Below, in pieces: positions 45,545 through 54,194 of a stretch of 64,000 nt of DNA. A program made the position numbers and the translations under genes. This DNA is from Clostridium sp. 1001275B_160808_H3 (GTDB taxonomy: Bacteria > Bacillota > Clostridia > Clostridiales > Clostridiaceae). The DNA is taken from contig NZ_JADNAT010000002.1 of the NCBI RefSeq assembly GCF_015550425.1, positions 124,001 to 188,000 on the forward strand, given 5' to 3'. Numbering within the stretch: the first letter of the stretch is position 1; every line of letters begins with the position of its first letter. The notes beneath the pieces are model-generated. The model did no database searches. It worked only from the letters and a program-made list of their open reading frames with translations, and was not told the DNA's origin.

Positions 45545-46384
45545 CTAATTAACTTTTAATGCTTGAAATAGTCTAGCAAAAAATCCTTTATTTGCATCTT
45601 CCTCCATTTCAACTTCACATTTAGTATAATAAGCATCTTCCATAACTCTTTTAAAGGACTTAACTTCATTTATTAAATGGTCATTATTATTTGAAGATAG
45701 CTTAGTAAAATCATCAAAATTATTTTTGAAATCAATTATTAACTCTTCATTTTTATTATCAATTTTAGTTGATATAAACTCTTTAGCATCATTAATTATA
45801 TTATTATGTATATCATTATTAACTTCATTGATTTTATCTAATTTAACAGTTAGGTATTCTGTAATTTCCTTAGATAAATCATTTTTAAGTTCATTAAGTT
45901 TTTTATTTTGAGATTCGATAACAATTGAACTAATGTTATTAAGATATAGGGAGTTTACATTTTGTAAATCGTTAATTAATTGGTCTTTAAAAATATTTAG
46001 TTGAATTTGTTGATTTTCTTTAATTAAATCAATTAATTCTTCAACAGATAATAAGTTTCCTTCACTATATTGAATCTCACTATCATTTAAAGGTAATTTG
46101 TTATAATATTCATATATTTCTTTTATTGACATGCCTCTATTTTTTAGTTTTATTAAAAGTTCTAGTTTATCTATATCATTATCTTTATAGCGTAATTCTT
46201 TATCTAGTATTTCGATTTTTAGTATATCGTCAAATATGTTAGTGTAGTATTTTATATTATCTATACTTTCATTTAATAAGTCAGATACTTGATCTATAGA
46301 ATAATATAATATTTCTCCTCTTTTTTTATTTAGGATTTTAGAATTGATTTTTTGATTATTTATGTATTTTTCTTTATTATCCAT
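45545..46384 (-). CDS. MerR-like DNA-binding protein with long coiled coil (TubY-like)
   Basis: 279 residues. A MerR-type helix-turn-helix lies at about 27-95 (YYSIDQVSDLLNESIDNIKYY, then LELLIKLKNRGMSIKEIYEYY). A long coiled coil follows at about 105-260 and the tail ends GFFARLFQALKVN, a short amphipathic motif. It is divergent from a tubulin/FtsZ-like gene 143 bases away. In the TubZ (type III) partition system of C. botulinum phage c-st, TubY is a MerR-like coiled-coil regulator of TubZ, so this pair looks like TubY/TubZ. RacA-like chromosome anchoring is the alternative. Confidence 0.75.
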   Translation of the reverse strand: MDNKEKYINNQKINSKILNKKRGEILYYSIDQVSDLLNESIDNIKYYTNIFDDILKIEILDKELRYKDNDIDKLELLIKLKNRGMSIKEIYEYYNKLPLNDSEIQYSEGNLLSVEELIDLIKENQQIQLNIFKDQLINDLQNVNSLYLNNISSIVIESQNKKLNELKNDLSKEITEYLTVKLDKINEVNNDIHNNIINDAKEFISTKIDNKNEELIIDFKNNFDDFTKLSSNNNDHLINEVKSFKRVMEDAYYTKCEVEMEEDANKGFFARLFQALKVN

Positions 46385-46527
46385 AATAATTTATTCACCC
46401 CATTATATTTTCGAACGAACAATAGGATAGCTTAAGTAATAATTATAATTTGATTAAAAAATAAATATAAGGTTATTTTACTTTTTACCGATAATAAATC
46501 TATATAGTATGATAGAGGAGAGTTATT

Positions 46528-47589
46528 ATGGAAAAAGACAAAATGTTATTAGTTTCATTAGGGCAAGGTGCTGGAAATATAGTAGATGGACTATTAAGTA
46601 AAAATCCAAGATATAATGGATTATTTATAAATAGCAGCTTATTTGATATTAAGCCATTAAGAAATGCAGATATAACAAAAAATGTATATGTTTATCCTGG
46701 AGAAGATGGTTCAGGAAGAGATAGAAATAAATCTAAGGAAATGATTAAAGACAACGTCAATTCATTAGCAGCGTTATTAAGTAAATATCCGTTAACAGAA
46801 GCCATAGTAGTATTTACAACTATGGCGGGAGGGACAGGCTCTGGTGCAATAAAAACATTCATACAAATAGCGAAAAAAGTACTAAAAAATGCAAAGATTA
46901 ATGTAGTAGCTATTTTACCTAGCTTAAAGGAAGATGAGTTAGCATTTAAAAATACTATAGAATGTTGGAATGACATAAATAGTGTAATGAATTTAATAAA
47001 TGACGTTAAATTTGTAGATAATAATAGAAGGAATACATATAAAGAAATAAATAATGAAGTAATTGAAAGTTTAGATCTAGCCTATAATATAATAGGTATT
47101 CATGCTGATGGTTGCATTGATAATAAAGATTCTCTAAGAATAAATACTGCAGAGGGATCAGGGCTTATTTTAAAGTTATATGATGGATTAAAGGATGTTA
47201 AAACAGCTGTTGATTTAGCTATAAAAAATAGTGTGTTTGTTCAACCAGATATATATGATTGTGATTACTTGGGAATTAATTTAAAAATTGATGGATACGA
47301 TCCATATGAATTATCTAAGCTATTTGAAGTTTATAGAAGTACATATATAACATATAATGATAAAAATAATATAGTAGTTCTTGGAGGATGCGAAACTCCT
47401 ACTGAATCAATAAATTTAATAAAGATGGCATTAGATGATAAAAATAAGAGAAAATCAGCACGAAATAGAAAAAGAAGCGTTATTATTGATGTTAATACAG
47501 ATGATGAAGACAATATTAACATTGAGGAAATGGTTGTAGCTACTAAAAGTGATTTAAATAGTTTATTGGATGAAAACTATAATTTTTAG
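46528..47589 (+). CDS. Tubulin/FtsZ-superfamily GTPase, TubZ-like
   Basis: 353 residues. The glycine-rich nucleotide loop MAGGTGSGA (GGTGSG at 101-106) matches the tubulin signature GGGTGS/TG. The N-terminal VSLGQGAGNIVDGLL is the first nucleotide-binding loop. FtsZ's C-terminal FtsA/ZipA-binding peptide is missing; the tail is basic (NKRKSARNRKRS) then acidic, as in TubZ. It is clearly not the cell-division FtsZ. ATG follows TAGAGGAGAG. Divergent from a MerR-like coiled-coil gene, so the two may form a cytoskeletal segregation or positioning system. The catalytic T7 loop is not clearly identifiable. Confidence 0.8.
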   Translation: MEKDKMLLVSLGQGAGNIVDGLLSKNPRYNGLFINSSLFDIKPLRNADITKNVYVYPGEDGSGRDRNKSKEMIKDNVNSLAALLSKYPLTEAIVVFTTMAGGTGSGAIKTFIQIAKKVLKNAKINVVAILPSLKEDELAFKNTIECWNDINSVMNLINDVKFVDNNRRNTYKEINNEVIESLDLAYNIIGIHADGCIDNKDSLRINTAEGSGLILKLYDGLKDVKTAVDLAIKNSVFVQPDIYDCDYLGINLKIDGYDPYELSKLFEVYRSTYITYNDKNNIVVLGGCETPTESINLIKMALDDKNKRKSARNRKRSVIIDVNTDDEDNINIEEMVVATKSDLNSLLDENYNF

Positions 47590-47651
47590 TTATATAATAC
47601 ATAAAAATACATATAAATAATGTAGTTTCCTTGTTATAAGGAAATTTATAA

Positions 47652-47699
47652 AAAAGTGACAGCAAATCTACTATTATCTTAGATTTGTTGTCACTTTTA
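47652..47699 (+). terminator. Intrinsic terminator of the TubZ-like gene
   Basis: AAAGTGACAGCAAATCTA pairs with TAGATTTGTTGTCACTTT (one mismatch) around CTATTATCT, then TAATATT. Confidence 0.85.
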
Positions 47700-47779
47700 A
47701 TATTATCATAAAAATTTAAAAGAATTAAATCAAAAGTTTTTAATTTTTATCTTGTAAATTATATACTATGGTATAGAAT

Positions 47780-47881
47780 TTACTTTACTTGATTATTTCC
47801 CTTATCCTTGTTATTGTTGTCTCTATTTTTCCCAAAGTTACTTTTATTATTCTTATTTTTGTTATATTGAGAACTACCCAT
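47780..47881 (-). CDS. 33-residue Asn/Lys-rich microprotein
   Basis: ORF from ATG 47881 to TAA 47780 on the minus strand, with GGTGGTG 8 bases before the ATG. The product is extremely hydrophilic (MGSSQYNKNKNNKSNFG at the start, then N/K/D repeats), reminiscent of small spore or DNA-associated proteins, but I cannot assign a family. Besides this gene and the terminator, 47590-48156 holds no feature I can support. Confidence 0.55.
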   Translation of the reverse strand: MGSSQYNKNKNNKSNFGKNRDNNNKDKGNNQVK

Positions 47882-48156
47882 ATATATCACCACCTTACTT
47901 TAATATTTATTATTTGCGAAAAAGTTTTTGATATTCTATAAAAGCAAGTGTAAATTAAAGCAAATTAGTAATATATAGCTTATTTGTTTGTAGTAGCAAT
48001 GCAAGGTAGTTTGGAGAAAAATTTTTGTATAATTATTTATTAATTTTTGTATAATTAATTAAAAATAATGCTATGAATATATACTTTGATGTTAAGATTG
48101 GTTGATAGAAATTAAGGGTAAAGTTAAATATAATAAGTATGAAAGGTATGATAAAT

Positions 48157-48585
48157 ATGATTTGCGAAAATTTAAAAAGATTAAGAAAAATATATCAATA
48201 TACTCAAGAGCAATTAGCAGAAAAGATAAATGTTTCAAGGCAATCTATTGCAAAATGGGAAAGTGGTGAATCTGCACCTGACATAGCTAGTTGTATTGAA
48301 CTTGCAAAATTATATAATGTAACAATAGATAATTTAGTTAGCCATTCAGAAGAAGAGACAGGCATTGTAATACCACCAAAAGGAAAATACTTTTTTGGAG
48401 CTGTTACAGTTGGTGAACGTGGACAAATTGTTATTCCTAAAGATGCAAGAGAAGTTTTTAATATTAATTCAGGAGATAAGTTATTAATATTAGGAGATGA
48501 AGATAGAGGTCTTGCTATTGTACATCAGAGAGACTTGATAAACTTCATAGGGGAAATAGGAATTCCAAGAAAAAATGATGATTAA
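48157..48585 (+). CDS. XRE-family regulator with C-terminal AbrB (SpoVT-like) domain
   Basis: About 142 residues. The N-terminal HTH_3 (ICENLKRLRKIYQYTQEQLA, INVSRQSIAKWESGESAP) is followed by an AbrB swapped-hairpin domain (VTVGERGQIVIPKDAREVF, then INSGDKLLILGDED). I chose ATG 48157 because AAAGG lies 10 bases before it; ATG 48139 and 48148 are poorly placed. The glycosyltransferase gene follows after 32 bases and is probably regulated by it. Confidence 0.88.
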   Translation: MICENLKRLRKIYQYTQEQLAEKINVSRQSIAKWESGESAPDIASCIELAKLYNVTIDNLVSHSEEETGIVIPPKGKYFFGAVTVGERGQIVIPKDAREVFNINSGDKLLILGDEDRGLAIVHQRDLINFIGEIGIPRKNDD

Positions 48586-48617
48586 TAGTAAAATAAATTG
48601 ATAAGGGATGGGTTAAT

Positions 48618-49787
48618 ATGAGTAAGATAATATTTTTTTGTATTCCTGCAAGTGGACATACAAATCCTACAATTGAAGTAGTAAGAGAATTAGTAAGTAG
48701 AGGCAATGAAGTATGGTATTATTCATTTAATGAATTTAAAGATAAAATTCAAGATGCAGGTGCAAATTTTATAAGTTGTGATGATTATCTTCCAGAATTA
48801 AGACCAGAAGATGAGAAAAAAATAGGTAAGGATTTCCCTGCTTTAATAGAAATGGTGGTGGATACGACTATATCTCTAGATAAAAAAGTATCTGCTGAAT
48901 TAGAAAGTATTAAGCCTGACTGTATTGTATCAGATTCTTTATGCTTTTGGGGGAAATTATTTGCTAAAAAATTGAACATTCCTTATATATGCTCAACAAC
49001 AACTTTTGCATTTAATAAATATACAGCAAAAATGATGAAGCAAGGGCCTAATGAAATTATACGTATGATTTTGGGCATGGGAAGAATTAATAAAAAATTA
49101 GAACTATTAAGAAGTCATGGATATTATGTTAAGGACTTTGTTTCTATGATTCAAAATGATAATGAAACAAATACTATTGTATATACTTCAAAAGAATTTC
49201 AACCAATGGTAGATACATTTTCTTCTAAGTATTATTTTGTTGGGCCATCAGTTGCAAATCTTAAAGTTAAACAAGGAGAAAGAATACGCAAAAAAATATA
49301 CATTTCACTTGGAACTGTAAATAATAAAAATATTAAATTTTATCAAAATTGTATTAAGGCATTTAAAGATTGTGATATAGATGTTGTTATGTCTATTGGA
49401 AAGGGTACTTCAATTTCAGAATTAGGTACTATACCAGATAATTTTGAAGTTAGAAATAGTGTAGAACAAATTAAAGTACTTCAGGATGTAGAGGTATTTA
49501 TTACTCATTGTGGAATGAACAGTGTTAATGAAAGTTTATATTATGGAGTTCCTATGGTTATGTATCCTCAGCAATCAGAACAAGGAATGGTATGCAGAAG
49601 AGTTGCTGATTTAGATGCTGGAATAGTTTTAAAGCGTAATAGTCCTAAATGTATTAAGGAAGGAGTGTTAGAGGTTTTTAGTAACCATAAATATAAAGAA
49701 AATGCAGAAAAATTAGGGAAGAGTTTTAGAAGTGAAGGAGGATATAAAAAAGCCGCAGAAGCTATATTAAAAATTATAGAGAATTAA
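48618..49787 (+). CDS. MGT-family glycosyltransferase (GT1, macrolide-type)
   Basis: 389 residues with GT-B fold signatures: N-terminal IPASGHTNPTIEVVRELVSRG and C-terminal donor-binding FITHCGMNSVNESLYYGVPMVMYPQQSEQG. MGT enzymes transfer sugar from a UDP-sugar to small aglycones such as macrolides or flavonoids. The natural acceptor here is unknown; detoxification is an inference. ATG follows AAGGGATGGG. Forms an operon with the XRE-AbrB regulator. Confidence 0.9.
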   Translation: MSKIIFFCIPASGHTNPTIEVVRELVSRGNEVWYYSFNEFKDKIQDAGANFISCDDYLPELRPEDEKKIGKDFPALIEMVVDTTISLDKKVSAELESIKPDCIVSDSLCFWGKLFAKKLNIPYICSTTTFAFNKYTAKMMKQGPNEIIRMILGMGRINKKLELLRSHGYYVKDFVSMIQNDNETNTIVYTSKEFQPMVDTFSSKYYFVGPSVANLKVKQGERIRKKIYISLGTVNNKNIKFYQNCIKAFKDCDIDVVMSIGKGTSISELGTIPDNFEVRNSVEQIKVLQDVEVFITHCGMNSVNESLYYGVPMVMYPQQSEQGMVCRRVADLDAGIVLKRNSPKCIKEGVLEVFSNHKYKENAEKLGKSFRSEGGYKKAAEAILKIIEN

Positions 49788-49802
49788 TAGTTAATAGAAT
49801 AT

Positions 49803-49839
49803 GGAGATATCTCAAAAAAATAGTTTTTGAGATATCTCC
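49803..49839. terminator. Long palindromic terminator
   Basis: GGAGATATCTCAAAAA pairs perfectly (16 bp) with TTTTTGAGATATCTCC around AATAG. It separates the glycosyltransferase gene from the minus-strand RpiR gene; likely bidirectional. Confidence 0.88.
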
Positions 49840-49894
49840 TAAATTTATAACCAAGCGCTGCTATTAAAGAAATCTTTAACATTCTTATATTACT

Positions 49895-50650
49895 TTAATA
49901 GATATATTTTTCAAGGTATCTAAAAAATATATATTCTGAAATTATTAAAGCTTGAGTACGAGAAACTATATTATAATTCTCATGAACAAAAGATGTTGAA
50001 GTAACATAAAGAGATTTATCAGCAAGTTTTGATTGAGAATTATTGCTTAAACCGGTAAGCGATATTATTTTAGCACCTCTAGTTTTAGCTATATTTAGTG
50101 CCTTTAATACTTGTATAGTTTCTCCTGACATAGATACTGCAAATATAAGATCATTAGATGTTAAAGATGCAGCAGCTATGTACATCATACTACTATCATC
50201 ATAGTTAAAGGCTGTTTTTCCTATGGTTCTAAATTTTTTTGCCACCTCAGAGCAAACTATTCTAGATGAGCCTTCTCCAAAAAATTCTATTCTATTTGCA
50301 TTATGTAAAAGATATAAGATTTCTTCTAAAATATCTTCATTAATAAGTTCAATAGATTTATTTATATCTTTAAAAAGGTTAGGTGAATTTTCATTAAAGT
50401 GATTGTTAAAAGTTTCTTCAGTGTTTTTTATATTTAATACAAAAGATGCTTTAAATTCTGCAAAACCTGAAAAACCTAATTTTTTGCAGAAGCGAACTAT
50501 AGAAGCTGGAGATGTATATGTATTTTCAGCTAAATCATTAATTTTAATTGATTTAATATCATTAGCATTTTTCATGCAAAAATTTAAAATGTCTAATTCA
50601 TTTTTATTTAGTTTATCTGTATTTGTACTTATCATTTTGTAGAAATCCAT
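49895..50650 (-). CDS. RpiR/MurR-family regulator 1
   Basis: 251 residues. HTH_6 domain (NDIKSIKINDLAENTYTSPASIVRFCKKLGFSGFAEFK) then a SIS sugar-phosphate domain (IEFFGEGSSRIVCSEVAKKF, AVSMSGETIQVLKALNIAK). Divergent from a GH4/PTS module, so it probably controls it in response to a sugar phosphate. The dyad TTTCATCAAATGAAA lies 46-60 bases upstream of its start, in the shared control region. Confidence 0.92.
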   Translation of the reverse strand: MDFYKMISTNTDKLNKNELDILNFCMKNANDIKSIKINDLAENTYTSPASIVRFCKKLGFSGFAEFKASFVLNIKNTEETFNNHFNENSPNLFKDINKSIELINEDILEEILYLLHNANRIEFFGEGSSRIVCSEVAKKFRTIGKTAFNYDDSSMMYIAAASLTSNDLIFAVSMSGETIQVLKALNIAKTRGAKIISLTGLSNNSQSKLADKSLYVTSTSFVHENYNIVSRTQALIISEYIFFRYLEKYIY

Positions 50651-50695
50651 TGTTTGTCCCCTTTTAAGTTAGTGATAGTCTTATAGTGAAAATTA

Positions 50696-50710
50696 TTTCA
50701 TCAAATGAAA
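50696..50710. promoter_or_regulatory. Putative RpiR operator, TTTCA-N5-TGAAA
   Basis: TTTCATCAAATGAAA is a dyad of 15 bp in the divergent RpiR/GH4 region. The same TTTCAT-N4-TGAAA form recurs at 54079-54093 before the second GH4 gene. Shared spacing and position suggest one regulator family binds both. Confidence 0.6.
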
Positions 50711-50776
50711 ATTTTTTAACTTTTGAATAAAATTGATAAAGGCTTCAAGAGACTTTAAAAACATTTTCATGCCTAA

Positions 50777-50804
50777 TATAATTATACATGTAGCCGGTAC
50801 TACA
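50777..50804 (+). promoter_or_regulatory. -10 box and cre-like dyad of the first GH4 gene
   Basis: TATAAT at 50777-50782 is followed by TGTAGCCGGTACTACA (50789-50804), a TGTAG-N6-CTACA dyad over the expected start of transcription. It resembles a CcpA (cre-type) or repressor site. Assignment is tentative. Confidence 0.5.
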
Positions 50805-50835
50805 AACAATAATTTAATCTAAGGAGTTGGTAGAG

Positions 50836-52158
50836 ATGAAGAAATTTAATGTGACACTAGTTGGTGGAGGAAGTACTTGGACACCAGGTTTATTACAAAC
50901 ACTATGCAAATTAAAGGAAAGATTTCCGTTAAATAAATTAGTTTTATTTGATATAAATGAAGAAAGACAAGCAGTTATAGGAGAATTTGCTAAAGTATTA
51001 TTTAAAGAAGAGTATCCTGAATTAGATTTTAAATATACAACTAAGGTTGAAGAAGCATACAATGAGGTTGATTTTGTATTTATGCAAATGAGAACTGGTG
51101 GATATGAAATGAGAGAAAAGGATGAAAAGATACCACTAAGCATGGGGCTAATTGGACAAGAAACTTGTGGTGCAGGGGGATTTGCTTACGGGTTAAGATC
51201 AATTAGAGATATGATTAATACAGTTAACGATATCAGATCTTATTCAAAAGATGCATGGATATTAAATTATACTAATCCAGCAGCAATAGTAGCTGAAGCA
51301 ATTAGAAGAGAATTTCCAGAAGATAAGAGAATACTTAATATCTGTGATCAACCTGTAAACCTTTTAAGATCTTATGGAAGAATATTAGGTAGAGACTCAA
51401 AGGATTTTGAACCTGTTTATTTTGGATTGAATCACTTTGGATGGTTCACTAACCTTTATGATTCAGAAGGTAATGACTTAGTACCAGAATTAAAGAGTTT
51501 GATAAAAGAAAGAGGGTTTTTACCAGTTGATGCCGAACAAAGAGACCAATCTTGGTTAGATACCTATGGCATGGTTAAGAACATGTGTGAAGATTTTAAT
51601 GATTATCTTCCAAATACTTATCTTCAATATTACTTATATCCAGATTACAAGGTAAAAAAATTAAATCCAGAATATACAAGAGCAAATGAAGTTATGGATG
51701 GTAGAGAAAAAAGAGTATTTGAAGAATGCCAAAAAGTAATTGAGCATGGAACTATGGAAGGATGCGAGATGGTCCATAATGATGCACATAGTGAATTTAT
51801 GATTCAAGTTGCAGAATCTATAGCATATAATCAAGGAAAAATCTTTATTGTAATAGTAGAGAATAATGGAGCAATATCAAATATTCAAGATGATGCAATG
51901 GTAGAAGTCGCTGCAGTATTAACAGCTAATGGACCAAGACCACTTAGAGTAGGTAAGATAGGAACTTTCTATAAAGGTTTAATGGAAGCACAACTAGCTT
52001 ATGAAAAATTAGCTGTAGATGCTTATTTTGAAGGATCTTATGCAAAGGCACTTCAAGCATTAACTTTAAATAGAACAATTGTAGACGCATATAAAGCAAG
52101 AAAAGTTTTAGACAAATTGATTGAAGCAAATAGGGAATACTGGCCAGAATTTAAGTAA
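50836..52158 (+). CDS. GH4 6-phospho-glycosidase (alpha-glucosidase-like), CDQP variant
   Basis: 440 residues from ATG 50836 (AAGGAG 9 bases upstream; the in-frame TTG 50827 is too close). NAD-binding loop GGGSTWTPG; metal/catalytic Cys170 in ICDQPVN and His200 in LNHFGWF. GH4 enzymes use NAD+ and Mn2+ and cleave 6-phosphoglycosides delivered by the PTS. The CDMP motif marks 6-phospho-alpha-glucosidases; here it reads CDQP, so specificity may differ. A PTS EIICB gene follows. Confidence 0.9.
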   Translation: MKKFNVTLVGGGSTWTPGLLQTLCKLKERFPLNKLVLFDINEERQAVIGEFAKVLFKEEYPELDFKYTTKVEEAYNEVDFVFMQMRTGGYEMREKDEKIPLSMGLIGQETCGAGGFAYGLRSIRDMINTVNDIRSYSKDAWILNYTNPAAIVAEAIRREFPEDKRILNICDQPVNLLRSYGRILGRDSKDFEPVYFGLNHFGWFTNLYDSEGNDLVPELKSLIKERGFLPVDAEQRDQSWLDTYGMVKNMCEDFNDYLPNTYLQYYLYPDYKVKKLNPEYTRANEVMDGREKRVFEECQKVIEHGTMEGCEMVHNDAHSEFMIQVAESIAYNQGKIFIVIVENNGAISNIQDDAMVEVAAVLTANGPRPLRVGKIGTFYKGLMEAQLAYEKLAVDAYFEGSYAKALQALTLNRTIVDAYKARKVLDKLIEANREYWPEFK

Positions 52159-52230
52159 TGATTAAATAAATTAAAAATATTAAAAGAGGATATAAGTTAA
52201 TAGATTAACTAAATAATACAATGGCAAAGT

Positions 52231-52289
52231 TGACCTGATTGAGGTATATGTGGAATAGAAAGAAAAATAACAATATCTTAGTCAGGTCA
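52231..52289 (+). repeat. Inverted repeat between GH4 and PTS genes
   Basis: TGACCTGA (52231-52238) and TCAGGTCA (52282-52289) are perfect inverted 8-mers separated by 43 bases, in the 164-base gap before the PTS gene. An mRNA stem that tunes the GH4/PTS ratio is possible. Confidence 0.45.
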
Positions 52290-52322
52290 TATAAATATTA
52301 TAAAGAGGGAGAGATATAATTT

Positions 52323-53882
52323 ATGAAAGATTCGAAGTATTTTGCAGCTTTTCAACAATTAGGAAAGGTTCTTATGACACCAGTTATGTTATTACCAATA
52401 GCAGGTATTTTACTTGGGATTGGAGCAGCATTTACAAGTACAAATTTAGTAAGTACATTTCCAGTTCTTGCAAACGATTACTTAAAGCTAATCTTTAATT
52501 TGTGTAAATCAGCAGGAAATTCAGTGTTTAACTTCTTACCAATAATATTTGCTGTTTCTATAGCAATTGGATATGCAAAAAAAGAAAAGGGGATAGCGGC
52601 ATTAGCTTCAGTGATAGCGTTTGTAACTATGCATAATGTTATGAGTACATTATTAATACATTTAGGAAAGCTTGATCCAAGTAACTTAGCTACAGGTCAA
52701 TCATTAGTTTTAGGAATACCTTCATTGGATGTCGGAGTATTTGGTGGAATTATAGTAGGTTTTATGGTAGCTTTTCTACATAATAAATTTTATAATATTG
52801 CATTACCACCAGTATTAGGAATTTTTAGTGGAACAAAATTTGTACCAATGATTTCAATATTATGTTCAGTAATTTTAGGTTTTATAATGGCGGGAATTTG
52901 GCCAGCAATTCAAGGGGGATTAACTTCATTAAGCAATTTAATTAATTCTACAGGTGCATTTGGAACGGTTATTTACGGTTTATCAGAACGTGCACTTTTA
53001 CCTTTTGGATTACACCACTTTGTTTATTTACCATTTTTCTTTACTAATTTAGGTGGATCAGCAATAATTGATGGAAATATAGTAGAGGGGGCAGTTAACA
53101 TATACCAAGCTCAATTGGCTTCTCCTTCAGCCATGTTTGATATTGATGTAACAAGATTTATAATGAATGGTAAAATAATTGTGGCTGCATTTGGTTTAAC
53201 AGGTGGGGCTTTGGCAATGTATAAAACTGCAAAGTCAGAAAAGAAAAATATAGTTAGGGGATTAATAATTGCTGCAGCAATACCAGCGTTCTTTACAGGC
53301 ATTACAGAGCCAATTGAATATTCATTCTTATTTGTAGCACCAATGTTATTTGTTGTTCATTCACTTTATTCAGGACTTGCATATTTCTTAACTTATATCT
53401 TACAAGTAAACGTTCCAGGAACATCAGCATTTGGGGGACCGTTCTTAAGTACGATATTTAATGGTATAATGCAAGCTGATAAAGGGTCAAACTGGATTTG
53501 GATACCTATTTTGGGTGTTATTTTCTTCTTTCTATACTACTTTACATTTAAATTTATGATATTAAAGTTTAATTATAAAACTCCAGGAAGAGAAGATGAT
53601 GTAATAAATGAGACATCAGAAAATAATAATTTATCTAAAGCAGATATACTATATGATATTATAGAGGGACTAGGTGGACAAGATAATATACTGCACGTGG
53701 ATGCATGCTTCACAAGATTAAGAGTAAAGGTTAAAAATAAAGAAATTGTAGGTGATGCAAGTCTTTGGAAAAAGCTTGGAGCTAATGGGGTTGTTCAAGT
53801 AAGTGATGGTGTACAAGTTATCTATGGTTCTAAAGCGGATGTATACAAAACTCAAATCAGAGAAGTATTAGGGGTTGAATAA
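52323..53882 (+). CDS. PTS EIICB component, alpha-glucoside (GlvC/MalX) type, copy 1
   Basis: 519 residues: EIIC membrane domain (about 1-420; KVLMTPVMLLPIAGILLGIG, LPFGLHHFVYLPFFFT, GITEPIEYSFLFVAP) followed by an EIIB domain with phosphorylation Cys462 (VDACFTRLRVKV). No EIIA domain, so an EIIA (glucose type) must be supplied in trans. Imports and 6-phosphorylates a disaccharide for the GH4 enzyme before it. ATG follows GAGGGAGAG. Confidence 0.93.
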   Translation: MKDSKYFAAFQQLGKVLMTPVMLLPIAGILLGIGAAFTSTNLVSTFPVLANDYLKLIFNLCKSAGNSVFNFLPIIFAVSIAIGYAKKEKGIAALASVIAFVTMHNVMSTLLIHLGKLDPSNLATGQSLVLGIPSLDVGVFGGIIVGFMVAFLHNKFYNIALPPVLGIFSGTKFVPMISILCSVILGFIMAGIWPAIQGGLTSLSNLINSTGAFGTVIYGLSERALLPFGLHHFVYLPFFFTNLGGSAIIDGNIVEGAVNIYQAQLASPSAMFDIDVTRFIMNGKIIVAAFGLTGGALAMYKTAKSEKKNIVRGLIIAAAIPAFFTGITEPIEYSFLFVAPMLFVVHSLYSGLAYFLTYILQVNVPGTSAFGGPFLSTIFNGIMQADKGSNWIWIPILGVIFFFLYYFTFKFMILKFNYKTPGREDDVINETSENNNLSKADILYDIIEGLGGQDNILHVDACFTRLRVKVKNKEIVGDASLWKKLGANGVVQVSDGVQVIYGSKADVYKTQIREVLGVE

Positions 53883-53964
53883 ATAGATTAAAAGTTAATT
53901 AGTAAATACCTTATTATAAATTTTACAATAAAAAATCGTCTTTTAACGAAGAAATTATATAGAT

Positions 53965-53999
53965 AAAAAATCTCTCAATTTTAAATTGAGGGATTTTTT
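53965..53999 (+). terminator. Intrinsic terminator of the first GH4-PTS module
   Basis: AAAAAATCTCTCAATTT pairs with AAATTGAGGGATTTTTT (one G-U) around a 1-base turn, ending in a T run. It makes the two GH4-PTS modules separate transcripts. Confidence 0.9.
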
Positions 54000-54078
54000 A
54001 TATTAAGTAATAAATTTTGAATCAGATTTAAATTTCAGTGGTCTTTTTATTTTTTAGAAAGCCATGAGCAACAAAAAA

Positions 54079-54093
54079 TTTCATAATGTGAAA
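54079..54093. promoter_or_regulatory. Putative RpiR operator, TTTCA-N5-TGAAA
   Basis: TTTCATAATGTGAAA, within the longer dyad AAATTTCATAATGTGAAATTT shortened here to its core, lies just upstream of the -35 of the second GH4 gene. Matches the dyad at 50696. Confidence 0.6.
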
Positions 54094-54104
54094 TTTTTTT
54101 ATTT

Positions 54105-54132
54105 TTGTTTATGTAAAGTGATATAGTATAAA
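54105..54132 (+). promoter_or_regulatory. Promoter of the second GH4-PTS module
   Basis: TTGTTT (54105-54110), 16-base spacer, TATAAA (54127-54132). The operator core ends 11 bases before the -35, a position that suits activation. Confidence 0.55.
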
Positions 54133-54147
54133 CATCAAGAGAAAACA

Positions 54148-54176
54148 TTTACAAAACATTTACAAAAAGATTTACA
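54148..54176 (+). repeat. Three phased TTTACA repeats in the leader of GH4 gene 2
   Basis: TTTACA begins at 54148, 54159 and 54171, spaced 11 and 12 bases, each followed by A-runs, between the predicted transcription start and the ribosome binding site. TGTAAA at 54112-54117 is its inverse. Resembles half sites of clostridial CcpA-type elements; a protein roadblock is possible. Confidence 0.5.
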
Positions 54177-54194
54177 AAAAGGGAGATGATTGCA

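Noticed and set aside
46385..46527. A tubC-like iteron centromere between the MerR-like and TubZ-like genes
   Set aside because: I looked for short direct repeats in the 143-base gap and found none.
46528..47589. Cell-division FtsZ
   Set aside because: Lacks the FtsZ C-terminal interaction peptide and dcw neighbours, and the glycine loop differs from GGGTGTG.
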